Part shown: positions 43,835 to 53,284 of the stretch, one piece after another
Numbering within the stretch: position 1 is the first letter of the stretch
How the letters are laid out: each line of letters begins with the position of its first letter
Assembly: GCA_009760885.1 (NCBI GenBank)
Contig: CM019718.1
Span: 25,518,133 to 25,582,132, forward strand
Direction: 5' to 3'
Origin: Achatina immaculata
Taxonomy: Eukaryota > Mollusca > Gastropoda > Stylommatophora > Achatinidae
DNA: 64,000 bases
The notes under the pieces: model-generated
Seen by the model: only the letters and a program-made list of their open reading frames with translations
What the model was told of the DNA's origin: nothing
Databases searched by the model: none
Translations under genes and position numbers: made by a program

Positions 43835-43886
43835 TTTCTCCTGGCTAGGCGGTTGCTCGTTCTGCTGGAGCCCAGGGTTCTATTCC
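43835..43886 (+). mobile_element. SINE 3' part of the tRNA head
   Basis: GGCGGTTGCTCGTTCTGCTG and GAGCCCAGGGTTCTATTCC match the SINE at 16808, with a better B box (GGTTCTATTCC). It continues directly into the 39-bp minisatellite. Confidence 0.55.
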
Positions 43887-44200
43887 TACTTGTTCCCTGA
43901 CTATTTTACTTTCTCTCGTGTGTACTACTTGTTCCCTGACTATTTTACTTTCTCTCGTGTGTACTACTTGTTCCCTGACTATTTTACTTTTTCTCGTGTG
44001 TACTACTTGTTCCCTGACTATTTTACTTTCTCTCGTGTGTACTACTTGTTCCCTGACTATTTTACTTTCTCTCGTGTGTACTACTTGTTCCCTGACTATT
44101 TTACTTTCTCTCGTGTGTACTACTTGTTCCCTGACTATTTTACTTTCTCTCGTGTGTACTACTTGTTCCCTGACTATTTTACTTTCTCTCGTGTGTACAG
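43885..44200. repeat. 39-bp minisatellite, 8 copies
   Basis: The unit is CTTGTTCCCTGACTATTTTA followed by CTTTCTCTCGTGTGTACTA. Copies are almost identical, with one C/T variant at 43990. The first unit is continuous with the SINE, so the array probably arose from its tail. Plus-strand frames (YYLFPDYFTFSRV) are translated repeat. Confidence 0.96.
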
Positions 44201-44204
44201 CTTA

Positions 44205-44715
44205 CAGGCTAATTTTTATTATTCTACTCTGTCAATTTGCTACACGCAAGTCTCGCTGTTTACAACTGTACTCAAAACTGTATCGCGTATATATTTATAC
44301 CCGCGACTATGGCATTAAGCCTTTCTTATCCTGAATAACTTTAGCTTCGCTGAGGCTTTGTTTGCCTATTATGTTTTTTAAAGGGTAGAAAGAATTTCCC
44401 ACTTTCTGTCTTTAAAGTTAAATTTATGAGGAGAATTTATTTATTCTTGAGCATGTTAACTAACATAAATAAACTATGTAGTTTTTGTTTGATCAATTAA
44501 AAAAATTTTACTTGGAGTCGGACCCTTGTCTACTAAATGTTTAACAAAGGATAGGAAAGGGTTCTCTAAAAAAGAAGAACCTCTCCATAAAACATATTTA
44601 GAAAGATGATTTTCAAAACAAATATGTCAATAGACCATATTAAGTTTATGGAAGAAGCATCACATTCTAGTTCAGCAAACAAATAACTCGGACAGTTCTG
44701 CTAGTGCATTGTGGA
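44205..44715. other. Intron-like sequence downstream of exon 2
   Basis: Lies just 3' (minus sense) of coding exon 2 and should be intronic. No further exon was identified. Confidence 0.4.
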
Positions 44716-44720
44716 CCTAC

Positions 44721-44935
44721 CAAACTATCGCCATTGTGTTGAAGCTTCGTGAGCTCATCGATGACCTTGTTCAGCGCCATCTGCTGGCTGCCGCTCTGAG
44801 ATTTGGATGAGACCGTCTGGCTTCCGGCCGGGCATGTGAACATGTGCTCTGTGTCGCAAGGACATTCCTGCTGCGAGAGCAACTTTTGGTTGTTTTCTGC
44901 CGTGTTTTCGAAGTTCTCGACGCAGTTGTCCTTGG
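44721..44935 (-). CDS. Coding exon b (four-cysteine exon)
   Basis: 215 bp: two bases completing a codon plus 71 codons. Acceptor polypyrimidine stretch CCTTCTGTTTTCCATGACAG, donor TTTG/GTAGGT. Ends with an amphipathic segment MALNKVIDELTKLQHNGDS. Confidence 0.7.
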
Positions 44936-47900
44936 CTGTCATGGAAAACAGAAGGTTAACATGTTGTAAAGTATGAGGATTTTTCTACGGAATACTTTTC
45001 TGTACAAGTGATAGAGAGATTTCACTATATACTGTACTATATGTCATTCCTTCATTCATTCATACATTCATTCATTCATTTGCATGTCCCTTGCGGAACT
45101 TTGCCTCCCTAACAGCACTTCTGTAGCCTTCTCGGTTGTGAGCAAGATGACCTGCTGCTGATGCATCCATTTGCAGATCATCGACGATGTCTTGCAGCCA
45201 TCTTCATTTTGGTCTTCCTCTCTTTCTTTTTCCTATTATGCACCCTTCCAAGATGCTCTTCTCTAGATTACCATGACGTTTAATGTGTCCAAAATATTTA
45301 AGTTTTCTTTGTTTAATACTCTATACTAGCCAGCCTTCTTCAATATTAAGTTCTTGTAGTATGGATATTTTTATTCTTTTTTGTGTCCATGATATTTGAA
45401 AAACTCTTCTTTAGCATTTACATTCAAAGGCATTTATGTGTTTCTCAGCTGTTTTGTTAAGTGTCCAGGTCTCACAGGCATATGTTGCGATGGGAAAGAT
45501 GCAGCCCTTAAAAATCTTATTTTTGTAGCTCTGTCTGTTCCTCTCCACAGATTCTTTAGTTGTTTTACTTTCTGAAGAGCGATAGATGTCCTCTTTTTAA
45601 TTTCCCTCATTGTATCTCCATTATTAGTCAGTAGTGATCCAAGATATTCAAAACTCTCCACTTCTTCCAATTTTTCCTCATTGATACATATTTCCGCTGC
45701 CTTGTTTGTTTTGTTAGTTGTCATCAATTTAGTTTTCTTCGCATTAAGATAGAGGTTTTGCTCTTCGCTGTTCTTACGGACTGACATAATTAGTTTTTCC
45801 ACTTCTTTTTGTGTTGTGGACAGTAATACTGTGTCATCAGCATATGTAATCTCTCCAATTGTTATGGTAACATAATATTCTTTGTCTCCATCTTCTCTAA
45901 CATTCCTCATTATATTTTCAGTATACAAGTAAATAAGTAAGGCGACAATATGCACGCCTGACCTGTATGTCAACATACAGAAATGTGGGAGTAGCAAAAG
46001 GAACTGCAAATGTTAACAAGTTGAGCTACGTAGGTGACACGTTGTTGATACTCAAAATAGAAACTGCCAATGTTAACAAGTTGAGATACGTAGATGACAC
46101 GTTGTTGATACCCAAGAGTGAAAAGAAACTTCAGTTTAAATTAATACAATCATCACGTAAAGTGATCTTCTTCTTCTTCGTTCACTTCTACCACCAAAAA
46201 CCGCACTGTGAACCTACTGAATTCACGCATGTGGTCCTCGTTAGGTCCCGTGGTCCCCTGTGTGGTCCAAAATAGACCACACGAGTTCCACGAAAGGACC
46301 ACAAGGGGTTCAGAGTATCACAGTGCTTTAGCCTGTATTCTTGGTGGGTCTCGGAAGCGGGATTGCGTGACACCGTGGTTTTCATTGCACCAGTTTGGTC
46401 TAGGGTTGGACTTTCTCACCGGAAGACCTCGACGTGTTTGGAATATCAGTGCATCCCCGCTGGGTGAGAGGCGTTAGCCCACCCAGGCCAGAGTTGGACT
46501 TTCTCACCGGAAAACCTCGACGTGTTTTGAGATACCCGTGTATCACCGCCGGGTGAGAGGTGGTTGCCCATCCAGTCCAGGGTTGGACTTTCTCACCGGA
46601 AAACCTCAGCGTGATTAGGATACGCAGACATCCCCGCCGGGTGAGAGGTGGTTGCCTATCTAGACTTCCCTGGTCCAGTGTCTCCGACTTCAGCATTTTA
46701 CGGTCGTGGCCGCTACCCTTCCTAGTTGTGACCAGGATGGAGCTTTTGTCCGGGAGGACGAATCCTCGCCACTAGTGACTTCTACCCCTGGGTTGAGCCG
46801 GTTTAGGCATTTCCCAGTATGGGCGTGTTTGGGACGGGACCGACCTCTGGGGCAGAGGTACTGTGACATTCATAGCCTTCAAGATTTACCCCTGGTATGA
46901 GCCGGTTTAGGCAAAATTCACCAGTATGGGTGTTTATCAGGCGTTACCGACCTCTAGAGCGGAGGTGGCATGACATGTCTAGCCATCGAGTTCCTCCCCT
47001 GGTGTGTACCGGTTTAGGCATATTTCACCAGTGTAAGTGTATTTCGGACGTAGGCGGCCTCTAGAGCAGAGGCGCCGTGGTATAGCTCTCGTAGCGATAC
47101 TACTGGACATACCAGGTTAAACTTCACTTTCCACCACCTTTTCCCATTGGCGCCGCACAGCAACCTTTATTTCTTTTCCGCATTTACTTCCTTAACCGGG
47201 AGGAGCTTCACTCCACGCGCGGCATTTGAAGAGTCAAGCCAGCAGTGACTTAACCTCTGGGACAAGCCGGTTCATGCATTTCACCCGATATGACTGCACT
47301 CAGGACGTGGCCGACCTCCAGACCAGAGGTGCTGTGATTTGACTGTTTGCTTCGATTTATCCTTTCAACCGCCTTTTCCGCAGTGATGCTGCGCGGCAAC
47401 CTCATTTGCAAATTTCTTCATTGGCCGGGAAGAGCACCGCTCCACGCACGGCAGCTGAAGATCTCGCCAACAGCGGGTTTTGAACTAATAAAAGCGCTCT
47501 TTCCACGAGGGTCGGAGCTTGGTAAGCATGTATTAGCTCTAGAATTGCCACAGTTATCCAAGTAGGATCGTGTCATCTAAGGAACCTCGACTGATTTAAT
47601 GAGCCATTCGCGGTTTCACCGTGAGACAGTGTGAACTTAGACATGCATGGCTTAATCTTTGAGACAAGCATATGACTACTGGCAGGATCAACCAGATAGC
47701 TTTCTTCACAGAACCTTTGTCGGATATCTGCCGACAGACCGACGCGGGGCAAGGGAGACAGCGCTCTGCTCAGAGCGGATCCCTTTCGACCCCGGCGGCG
47801 TTTCATTTCCTTTAACCGGCGGGGGCGGCTCTCTCTGCTCTAACGAGCGGAAAAGAAAGCCTGGCCACCCACAAACAACACACGTTACATACTGCAGACC

Positions 47901-50900
47901 CGATACTCTTTGCGAGAGATGGGCCAGTTTCGAGACCATCGGTCGACAAAACCGTACTACATCGTTATCACGAACCTGGCTGGCTAGCCGTTTACATGCT
48001 TCGCTCGACGGACAAACCACTTGCTTCTGCATCGAAACACCTTAACTCTCGCCGTCCGGGAAGGGAGCGAAAGCCTGTCTCCCCACGCACGGAACTCGAG
48101 AGCGCTTTTTCGCCAAAAGAACGGTCGGCCTGCGCAACAGCAACCGCCCGCGCTGTGCAGGTCGGCGCAGCTCTGCGCGGCTGACACGTAAAGTGATAAA
48201 AAGGGACTCAATCTTAACATAAAGAAGACCTTTGTGATAGTCATCTAAAAGACCAAGGTGAACTATGCAAGAAGAAGGCACAGAATTTAACCAAGTTGAC
48301 AATTTTAAGTACTTAGGCACCTTACTAATACACGATGGAAGATTATCACCCAAGTGAAAAGTAGGACTTCACAAGCCAAGACCTCCTTTCTGAAGTTGAA
48401 ATCAATACTTTGAAATAAAAAGCTATCTATGAGAGTCTGGAAGAGAATGCTACAGTGGTACATTGAACTAATCCTGTTTCATGGATGCAGAGCTTAGATG
48501 GTCAGTAAATAAAGAGATACAAAGAAGACTGGAATCAGTTGCAATGTGGTTCTTAAGAAGATTGCTGAAGTTACCATGAACAGTTAGAAAATCGAACAAG
48601 GAAGTTCTGAAAAAAAGGTACAAGAAAGAAGAAAAATTATAACAAAGATCGGAAAACAACAACTCAAGTTTGTGGGACATTTTTGGAGGAGAGACGGGCT
48701 AGAGCACCTAATGGCAACAGGGAAGATCGAAGGTAGAAGAGACGGAGGAAAACAGAGAGAAAAGATTTTTGATGGTTTGGCATCCTGGCATGGGAAATAC
48801 TCAGTGACAAACCTGTTGAAATGTACAAGGTATCAAGGGTTATGGAAGGACATGGTATCCTACGCCCGTAGGCAGGGACCTTGAGAAAGAGAGAGAGTAT
48901 TCATAGCAGCAACAGTATAGTACTTGTGTCAGGACCTTGGCAAGACTGAGGGCACTGAAATCACCATCGTCCTATGCCATCTACCCAAGAAATGTTGACT
49001 GAATTGCTCCTCCCACTTCCTCTGCTCTTTGTTTTCACAGTGCACCTGACCAGGCGTGGTCTAAATTTTAGTGTTGCTCGCCAGTTTACATAAGCAGAGA
49101 TGTCCCGTCACAGGGTGTAGTTTATCTTGTCAAGTAAAAAAAAAATAGTAAAGATGTCTGCAGATCTTCTTTATGCTCAGATGGATACTGTAAATGTTGC
49201 TCATTCCAGCAACTATTCTGTCCTTTCATTTCTATGAACGTCTGCTTATCCTGGGGACAAATTTGAGAGTAGTTTTGTCTCTTATTGAGTATGATGCTGA
49301 TCCATGTCATTCTCTCTAGCTCCTCCCCCTAGCTCCTCCCCCTTCTAAAACTAAGCATATTTCAATTTTTCTGAGCCATTCACTGAGCTTTTCAGTATTG
49401 GTATGTATGTCTGTTGCTGTCGAACCTCAGCGGTTTCAGTTAAGATGTACCTACCTGTTTTGCCGACAGGGCATGGGTTGGGCGGGTTACAGTATGCGGG
49501 CAGTTGCTTGTCTGTCTTCACTTGTTTGGCATTCGGTGCTCCTTCGGCAGTGCCCCCTGCAGTATTAGCAAGTAACGTGATAACCCAAAAGATGTTTTAT
49601 TGTTTTAAATCATGCCATTTTTTTTTTGTACACTTTTACTGCCACTATCAGCAATGATACTGGTACAACTACTACACTGGCAATTATTACTACTGCTACG
49701 ATTTTTGCTAACACTACTGCTATTTTCACTACTACGACTACCACTGCTAATATTACTATCGCTATGTTCTTCAATACAACTGCTAATACTACTACTACTA
49801 CTACTACTGCTACTGCTGCTGCTGCTGCTACTACTACTACTATTACTAGTATCACTACTATTACAAGTGCTAACACATTTACTAGTAATTACAATAGATG
49901 GAGGTGTATGATTCACTTTTACAAATAGATAGAGGGATGAAAGTGGGAAGAAACAAGAATGACAGAAAGTAAGGTGTGTACATATAAATGGAGGACATAC
50001 AATAATCCAATATATCGATAAAAGCCTTTTTCAAGGATCACATACACAAACAACACGACTGATAAAAAGACGAAAAATAGATGAAAAATATATAGCCTTT
50101 TGGCCTCCTCCTTTTAAGAAAGTTCGGCACGAAATGCGCCCAGACAGACAAAGTAGAGCACAAAGTGAAAGCCAACGATTGACTGAGAAATGTTGTAAAG
50201 TGGTTATCGCAAAAAGGTACCACATTGTAAACAACATTGCGTTATGCCACAAATAGACATAGCTTGCCGCCATCGGAAATCCATGGGCCAAACAAAGCCG
50301 TCCAGATGGCTCAGATGATGAAAGAGTGAGAGGGCATAATGGAGAGGGGTGGATGGAGAAAGATTCAGAAGACCAGAGTACACTGATAGGACAAGACTGC
50401 CTGTTAAGGATGCCTGGACAAGGGAGCTAACAAAGCCTACTATGTGCTAGAGAGGAAGGATAGAAAGGGGTGGAAAATAAGTTGCCTCTGGCAAGCATGA
50501 GGAAATGCAGCCAAGTGAGTGGGATTAAGACAAGAAAGTTGGGCTTGAGTAGCAAAAATAGAAAAAGATAGCAACAAGTCTGAAACGTATTTTAAAGAAA
50601 GCTGAATTTATTGTGCATTCCAGCTGGGTGGGGACAGCCAGTCTGGAAAATAAGGCGCTATTCCAGAGCTTTCCGAGGTCTTTAATCCGATGAACAGAGA
50701 CGTCCCGTTTTCCTTGATGGTCTCTTTGTTTGAAGTTCTTGGCGACCGGTGTCAGTGCTCTCTTGGATATGTCATTGCAGTACTCTCTTGGATATGTCAT
50801 TGCAGTACTCTCTTGGATATGTCATTGCAGTACTCTCTTGGATATGTCATTGCAGTACTCTCTTGGATATGTCATTGCAGTACTCTCTTGGATATGTCAT

Positions 50901-52421
50901 TGATTTTTCACAATAAAGTTCATTTTAAAAAAATAATGAGTAAATTATCTAAATAAAACAATCATCTAGATGCATCTGCAGCCAATTTTCATCTGACGCA
51001 GGAGAATGTCTGACAGTGAAGGAGATGTTCAAGTTCCCGCTCCAGCAGTTGCTGATGTAGGGTCCATGAACTTATACCAAGCCCTCCAAGAGGTTCTCAA
51101 GACATCCCTTATATATGATGAAGTTTGCAGAAGGAGTCGAGCAAGTCACCTAGGTCTTGGACAAGCAACAGGCCCATTTCTGTATTTTGGCAAACAGTGT
51201 AGATGAGCCTTGTGTGCTGAAGATGGAAGTAACTTTAGAATTTTCTCTATGGCAGGTTGTTATTTGTGGTTATTAAAAGAACGTGAAAGGATGTCTCACT
51301 CAACGAACCTGATGTAGGTCAAGGGATTCAGTAACTTCTGCAGTATGAAGTCATAAGAATTAAAGGAAGTATAAAGGTATAATCTGAGGGTGAATTTTGT
51401 CAGTAAAGGTCACTCGAGGCAACCAGAGACTTTTTTTTTCAGTTTGCAGATATAAAATAGGGAAATAATGAAAGCGGAAATAAATTATTTCAGAAATAAC
51501 TCGTAAATTGATGTATTCACAAAACTGACAAGTAAAGCTCATTCTGGCGAATGATGATGATGTCATTACTGTGTTTATCCCTGTGTTGTGATAATTATGT
51601 TATAGATACAAGATGTGCGTACGTAGTATCTCTACATTATGGCTTCAGTGAGGAAAAAAGAATTGTGTACACAAGGATTTTCACTGTGACTCAAAGCTGA
51701 TGCATTTAACTGTGTTTCATAGCTGGTATATTTTACTGTGTCTCATAGTTGGTATATTTTACTGTATCTCATAGCTGGGACACTGTACTGTGTCTCATAG
51801 CTGGGACACTTTACTGTATCTCATAGCTGGGACACTGTACTGTGTCTCATAGCTTGGACACTTTACTGTATCTCAAATAGCAACTTTTTTTGTATTCGAT
51901 AGTCCAATCAAATCTAGCCAATCAAATCTTATAGCTGCGAAGAGGAAACTAGTTACTGGCTTTGCTGTTGGTCTGACTTGTATTATTTACCTTTAGACTT
52001 TGTATTATGAATATGACAGTTTAAATATAAGCTAGAATATAACAGAACACGCGGTGAAAGAGTGTTTTCTCGGAGTGTTCTGTATAAATTATATGAAGAA
52101 AAGTCTATATTTACCTGACACAGATTGAAAACCATGTAGATCGCTATGTTCAATATGTTCTTGGTCCCTCAGATGCGCCCCACTGTAGAGAGGGTCGTTG
52201 TAAATAGATGCTTTTTCATTATCATCAGTGCTCAATTCTGGCCAATAGGATTCGTCGTCCATACTTCTGCTGTTCAGTAGTTGGTTGTCAGGGTTGTAGT
52301 CGTCGTACGCGTTGGCCAATAGCTGCATGCGGTACAAATCAGCCACGTCGAGGTACGGATCGTAACTGGCCAGAACTCCAGCAAGAAGGAGAGGACACAG
52401 GGCAAATAAAGGCATCATGCT
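44721..52421 (-). CDS. Secreted protein gene, two coding exons identified, 3' end not found
   Basis: Two minus-strand exons join in phase. Exon a (52421-52115) follows an acceptor GAATATTTCAG and opens with MMPLFALCPLLLAGVLAS, an 18-residue signal peptide, then an acidic, Tyr/Asp/Asn-rich region (YDPYLDVADLYRMQLLANAY). It ends TCAG before GTAAATA, phase 1, after 304 coding bases. Exon b (44935-44721) follows CTGTTTTCCATGACAG and needs two bases to finish the codon, as phase 1 requires. It has four Cys (DNCVENFENTAE, CPCDTEHMFTC) and ends phase 0 before GTAGGT. The joined frame has no stops. The 7.2-kb intron holds LINE, retroposon and minisatellite insertions. The product should enter the secretory pathway. 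CVENFENTAE faintly recalls the CLENTPDTAE region of neuroendocrine protein 7B2, but I do not assign it. No dibasic cleavage site is evident. The ATG-to-acceptor spacing suggests a 5' untranslated exon further right. Confidence 0.7.
45047..45960 (-). mobile_element. LINE family B, copy reaching the RT palm
   Basis: The minus strand encodes LYTENIMRNVREDGDKEYY, GEITYADDTVLLSTTQKEV (the catalytic YADD), EEQNLYLNAKKTKLMTTN, AAEICINEEKLEEVESFEYL and GSLLTNNGDTMREIKKRTS. A frameshift follows near RFLRAA, and the degenerate remainder reaches the plus-strand tail CATTCATTCATTTGCATGTC at 45057-45085. It is the most 5'-extended B copy here. It lies in the intron of the secreted-protein gene, in the same orientation as that gene. 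Pseudogene. Confidence 0.88.
45965..46166 (+). mobile_element. LINE family C RT fragment, left of the insertion
   Basis: Encodes VNKLRYVDDTLLIPKSEKK and LQFKLIQSSRKVI, with YVDD corresponding to the RT catalytic YxDD. The 60-bp VNKLxYVxDTLLI segment is duplicated in tandem (46005-46060 and 46065-46120). It is interrupted at 46166 by the rDNA-bearing retroposon and resumes at 48185. Confidence 0.8.
46154..46166. repeat. Target-site duplication, left copy
   Basis: CACGTAAAGTGAT, repeated exactly at 48185-48197. Confidence 0.92.
46185..47475 (-). repeat. Retroposon body with internal tandem units
   Basis: Units of about 85-90 bp with TTGGACTTTCTCACCGGAAA begin near 46412, 46493 and 46584. Units of about 110 bp with GCCGGTTTAGGCA (or GGTTCATGCA) occur near 46796, 46893, 47008 and 47264. 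Each CTCACCGG is matched by a downstream CGGGTGAG, so the RNA could form repeated hairpins. Confidence 0.75.
47476..47698 (-). pseudogene. 18S rRNA 5' fragment (nt 1-223)
   Basis: The minus strand from 47698 reads TATCTGGTTGATCCTGCCAG, then CATATGCTTGTCTCAAAGAT, TGGCTCATTAAATCAGTCGA and GATCCTACTTGGATAACTGT, ending CTTTTATTAGTTCAAAACC. This is the universally conserved start of eukaryotic 18S rRNA (usual start TACCTGG; here TATCTGG, one substitution). It stops abruptly at about nt 223, so it cannot encode a functional rRNA. The near-perfect match to a metazoan 18S suggests a young insertion or strong similarity to the source. Confidence 0.95.
47699..48184 (-). pseudogene. Presumptive pre-rRNA 5' external transcribed spacer
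   Basis: 486 bp of GC-rich sequence lies immediately upstream (minus sense) of 18S nt 1 without any break, as expected for the 5' ETS. It starts at the TSD with CAGCCGCGCAGAGCTGCGCC and ends at the 18S start. ETS sequences are species-specific, so identity rests on position only. The open frames across it (47659-48045, 47706-48032) should not be taken as proteins. Confidence 0.8.
48185..48197. repeat. Target-site duplication, right copy
   Basis: CACGTAAAGTGAT, an exact copy of 46154-46166. Confidence 0.92.
48185..48895 (+). mobile_element. LINE family C, right of the insertion
   Basis: Resumes the RT reading as GLNLNIKKTFVIVI (one frameshift relative to the left part), then degenerate C-terminal sequence with MWFLRRLLKLP, KFVGHFWRRDGLEHLMATG, KIEGRRDGGKQREKIFDGLA and MVSYARRQGP. 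It is followed by a short GA-rich tract. Heavily mutated, so it is older than the retroposon within it. Confidence 0.82.
48900..49635. other. Intronic sequence without recognised feature
   Basis: Lies in the large intron of the secreted-protein gene. Short frames only. Confidence 0.4.
49640..49880. repeat. Imperfect (ACT)n/(GCT)n array
   Basis: Interrupted trinucleotide tract, best preserved at 49780-49860. It produces poly-L, poly-T and poly-S frames in all phases. Confidence 0.93.
50290..50540 (+). other. Possible LINE-derived fragment
   Basis: GA-rich, coding-like sequence (GATGGAGAAAGATTCAGAAG, GACAAGACTGCCTGTTAAGG) resembling a degenerate LINE 3' region, but no defining motif could be read. 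Low confidence. Confidence 0.25.
50755..50905. repeat. 23-bp minisatellite, 6.5 copies
   Basis: Nearly identical copies of CTCTTGGATATGTCATTGCA plus GTA. Confidence 0.97.
51225..51700 (-). repeat. Dispersed unclassified repeat, copy 2 (inverted)
   Basis: Inverted relative to 24735-25210. Contains TGATGTAGGTCAAGGGATTC and GTACGTAGTATCTCTACATT. Inside the large intron. Confidence 0.75.
51700..51880. repeat. 26-bp minisatellite, about 7 copies
   Basis: Units share CTCATAGCTGGGACACT and TTACTGTAT or GTACTGTGT, with an alternating two-unit pattern. Left units have GGTATATT. Confidence 0.93.
52115..52421 (-). CDS. Coding exon a (signal peptide exon)
   Basis: Acceptor AG at 52423-52422, ATG at 52418-52416, donor GT at 52114-52113. 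Encodes 101 codons plus one base. Signal peptide hydrophobic core LFALCPLLLAGVLA. A second ATG follows immediately, so the true start could be either Met. Confidence 0.72.
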
Positions 52422-52424
52422 CTG

Positions 52425-52860
52425 AAATATTCCGTATAACTGACGTTCATTTTAAAAGACAATCTGTGCAAAATGATACACTGTTACTGCAGTCAATGGT
52501 TACCGTGAACTTAAGGCTGATTTAAGTGTGAAGATCTCGTAACACAGCTTGAATTCTGGATAGGGTGTGGGCTTGTATGGCTTCCTTTAATTCTTTGAGA
52601 ATCAAGAAATTATTAGATAGATCTGAGCATGCTCCGACACATTGTAAAGGATACTGATCTTTGCACCTTTATCCAGGTATGTTCAAGGCTTTTCATGGTC
52701 TTCATTCAAGTGAGGAAAGACGCACTCAAAGCCTCCAATCATAAGAAAAATTGCTTATATTACATGTGATGTCAAATCATTACGACACTGCAAGCGTTGG
52801 TACCATGTTCTCAACAGATCTCTATCCCTTATATTTTCCATGGCTCAGTTAGTGAATTTC
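52425..52860. other. Sequence upstream of exon a
   Basis: Should be the 5' untranslated intron of the secreted-protein gene. No exon or promoter identified. Confidence 0.4.
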
Positions 52861-52879
52861 ATGCCATCACATTAAAATA

Positions 52880-53030
52880 TCCATCATCATCATCATCATC
52901 GCCCTTCACTCGCCTGAGAGCATAGGCCATGGATAAAGTCTCTCCAGTCATCCCTGTTCTTTGAATTATTCTCTGCTTCCTTCCACGTGTATCCCTTGTC
53001 TCTGAGCATTCTCATAATTTCTCTTCTCCG
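52880..53030 (-). mobile_element. LINE 3' end fragment with (ATG)n tail
   Basis: The minus strand ends in a (GATG)-type tail (plus-strand CATCATCATCATCATCATCG at 52881). CATAGGCCATGGATAAAGTC and CTTCCACGTGTATCCCTTGT correspond to similar strings at 41345-41405. 3' end only. Confidence 0.6.
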
Positions 53031-53064
53031 AGTAGGGGAGGATACAAACATTCATGAACTAATG

Positions 53065-53275
53065 CTTGAGGAGGATTTCAACCATTAAATGGCAGGACAA
53101 GATCAAGAACGAGGCGGTCAGGACAATGAACCTACAAATCATATCTAGGAAGTGGAAGTGGATTGGCTACACTCTGAGGAAACCCGACACCAACATAGCC
53201 AAGACAGGCACTGACATGGAGTCCTCAATGAAATAGAAAACGAGGAAGACCTGGACTTACTTGGAGAATTAGAAT
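53065..53275 (+). mobile_element. LINE C-terminal fragment (RKWKWIG type)
   Basis: Reads IKWQDKIKNEAVRTMNLQII, SRKWKWIGYTLRKPDTNIAK and TRKTWTYLEN. RKWKWIGxTLRKP is the same signature as 41337-41580, in opposite orientation. It contains a stop (SMK then TAG). It is fused head to head with the minus-strand fragment at 52880-53030. Confidence 0.75.
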
Positions 53276-53284
53276 ATCCATGAT

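Larger units (their letters stand above)
46167..48184 (-). mobile_element. Chimeric retroposon: pre-rRNA 5' ETS + 18S 5' end + non-coding body + (GAA)n
   Basis: A 2018-bp GC-rich insertion with a perfect 13-bp TSD inside a LINE-C RT. In transcript (minus) order it contains presumptive 5' external transcribed spacer (48184-47699), 18S rRNA nt 1 to about 223 (47698-47476), a 1.3-kb body (47475-46185) homologous to 12833-13966, and a (GAA)n tail (46184-46167). The body has three CTTTCTCACCGG units and four GCCGGTT(T/C)AGGCA-type units, one more of each than the sister copy. No long ORF. Tail plus TSD point to target-primed reverse transcription of one continuous RNA or cDNA. The join of 18S to the body falls almost exactly at the 5' end of the sister copy. 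Confidence 0.85.

Noticed and set aside
47659..48045. Overlapping 100-130-codon ORFs on both strands in the GC-rich region
   Set aside because: They lie in the presumptive 5' ETS next to 18S nt 1. GC-rich spacer lowers stop frequency, and no protein features are present.
47476..48184. A genuine rDNA locus
   Set aside because: Only 223 nt of 18S is present, joined to a retroposon body, and the whole unit is bracketed by an exact 13-bp TSD inside a LINE. It is an inserted copy.
49605..49928. Poly-Ser, poly-Leu and poly-Thr proteins
   Set aside because: They are frames of a trinucleotide array, open on both strands.
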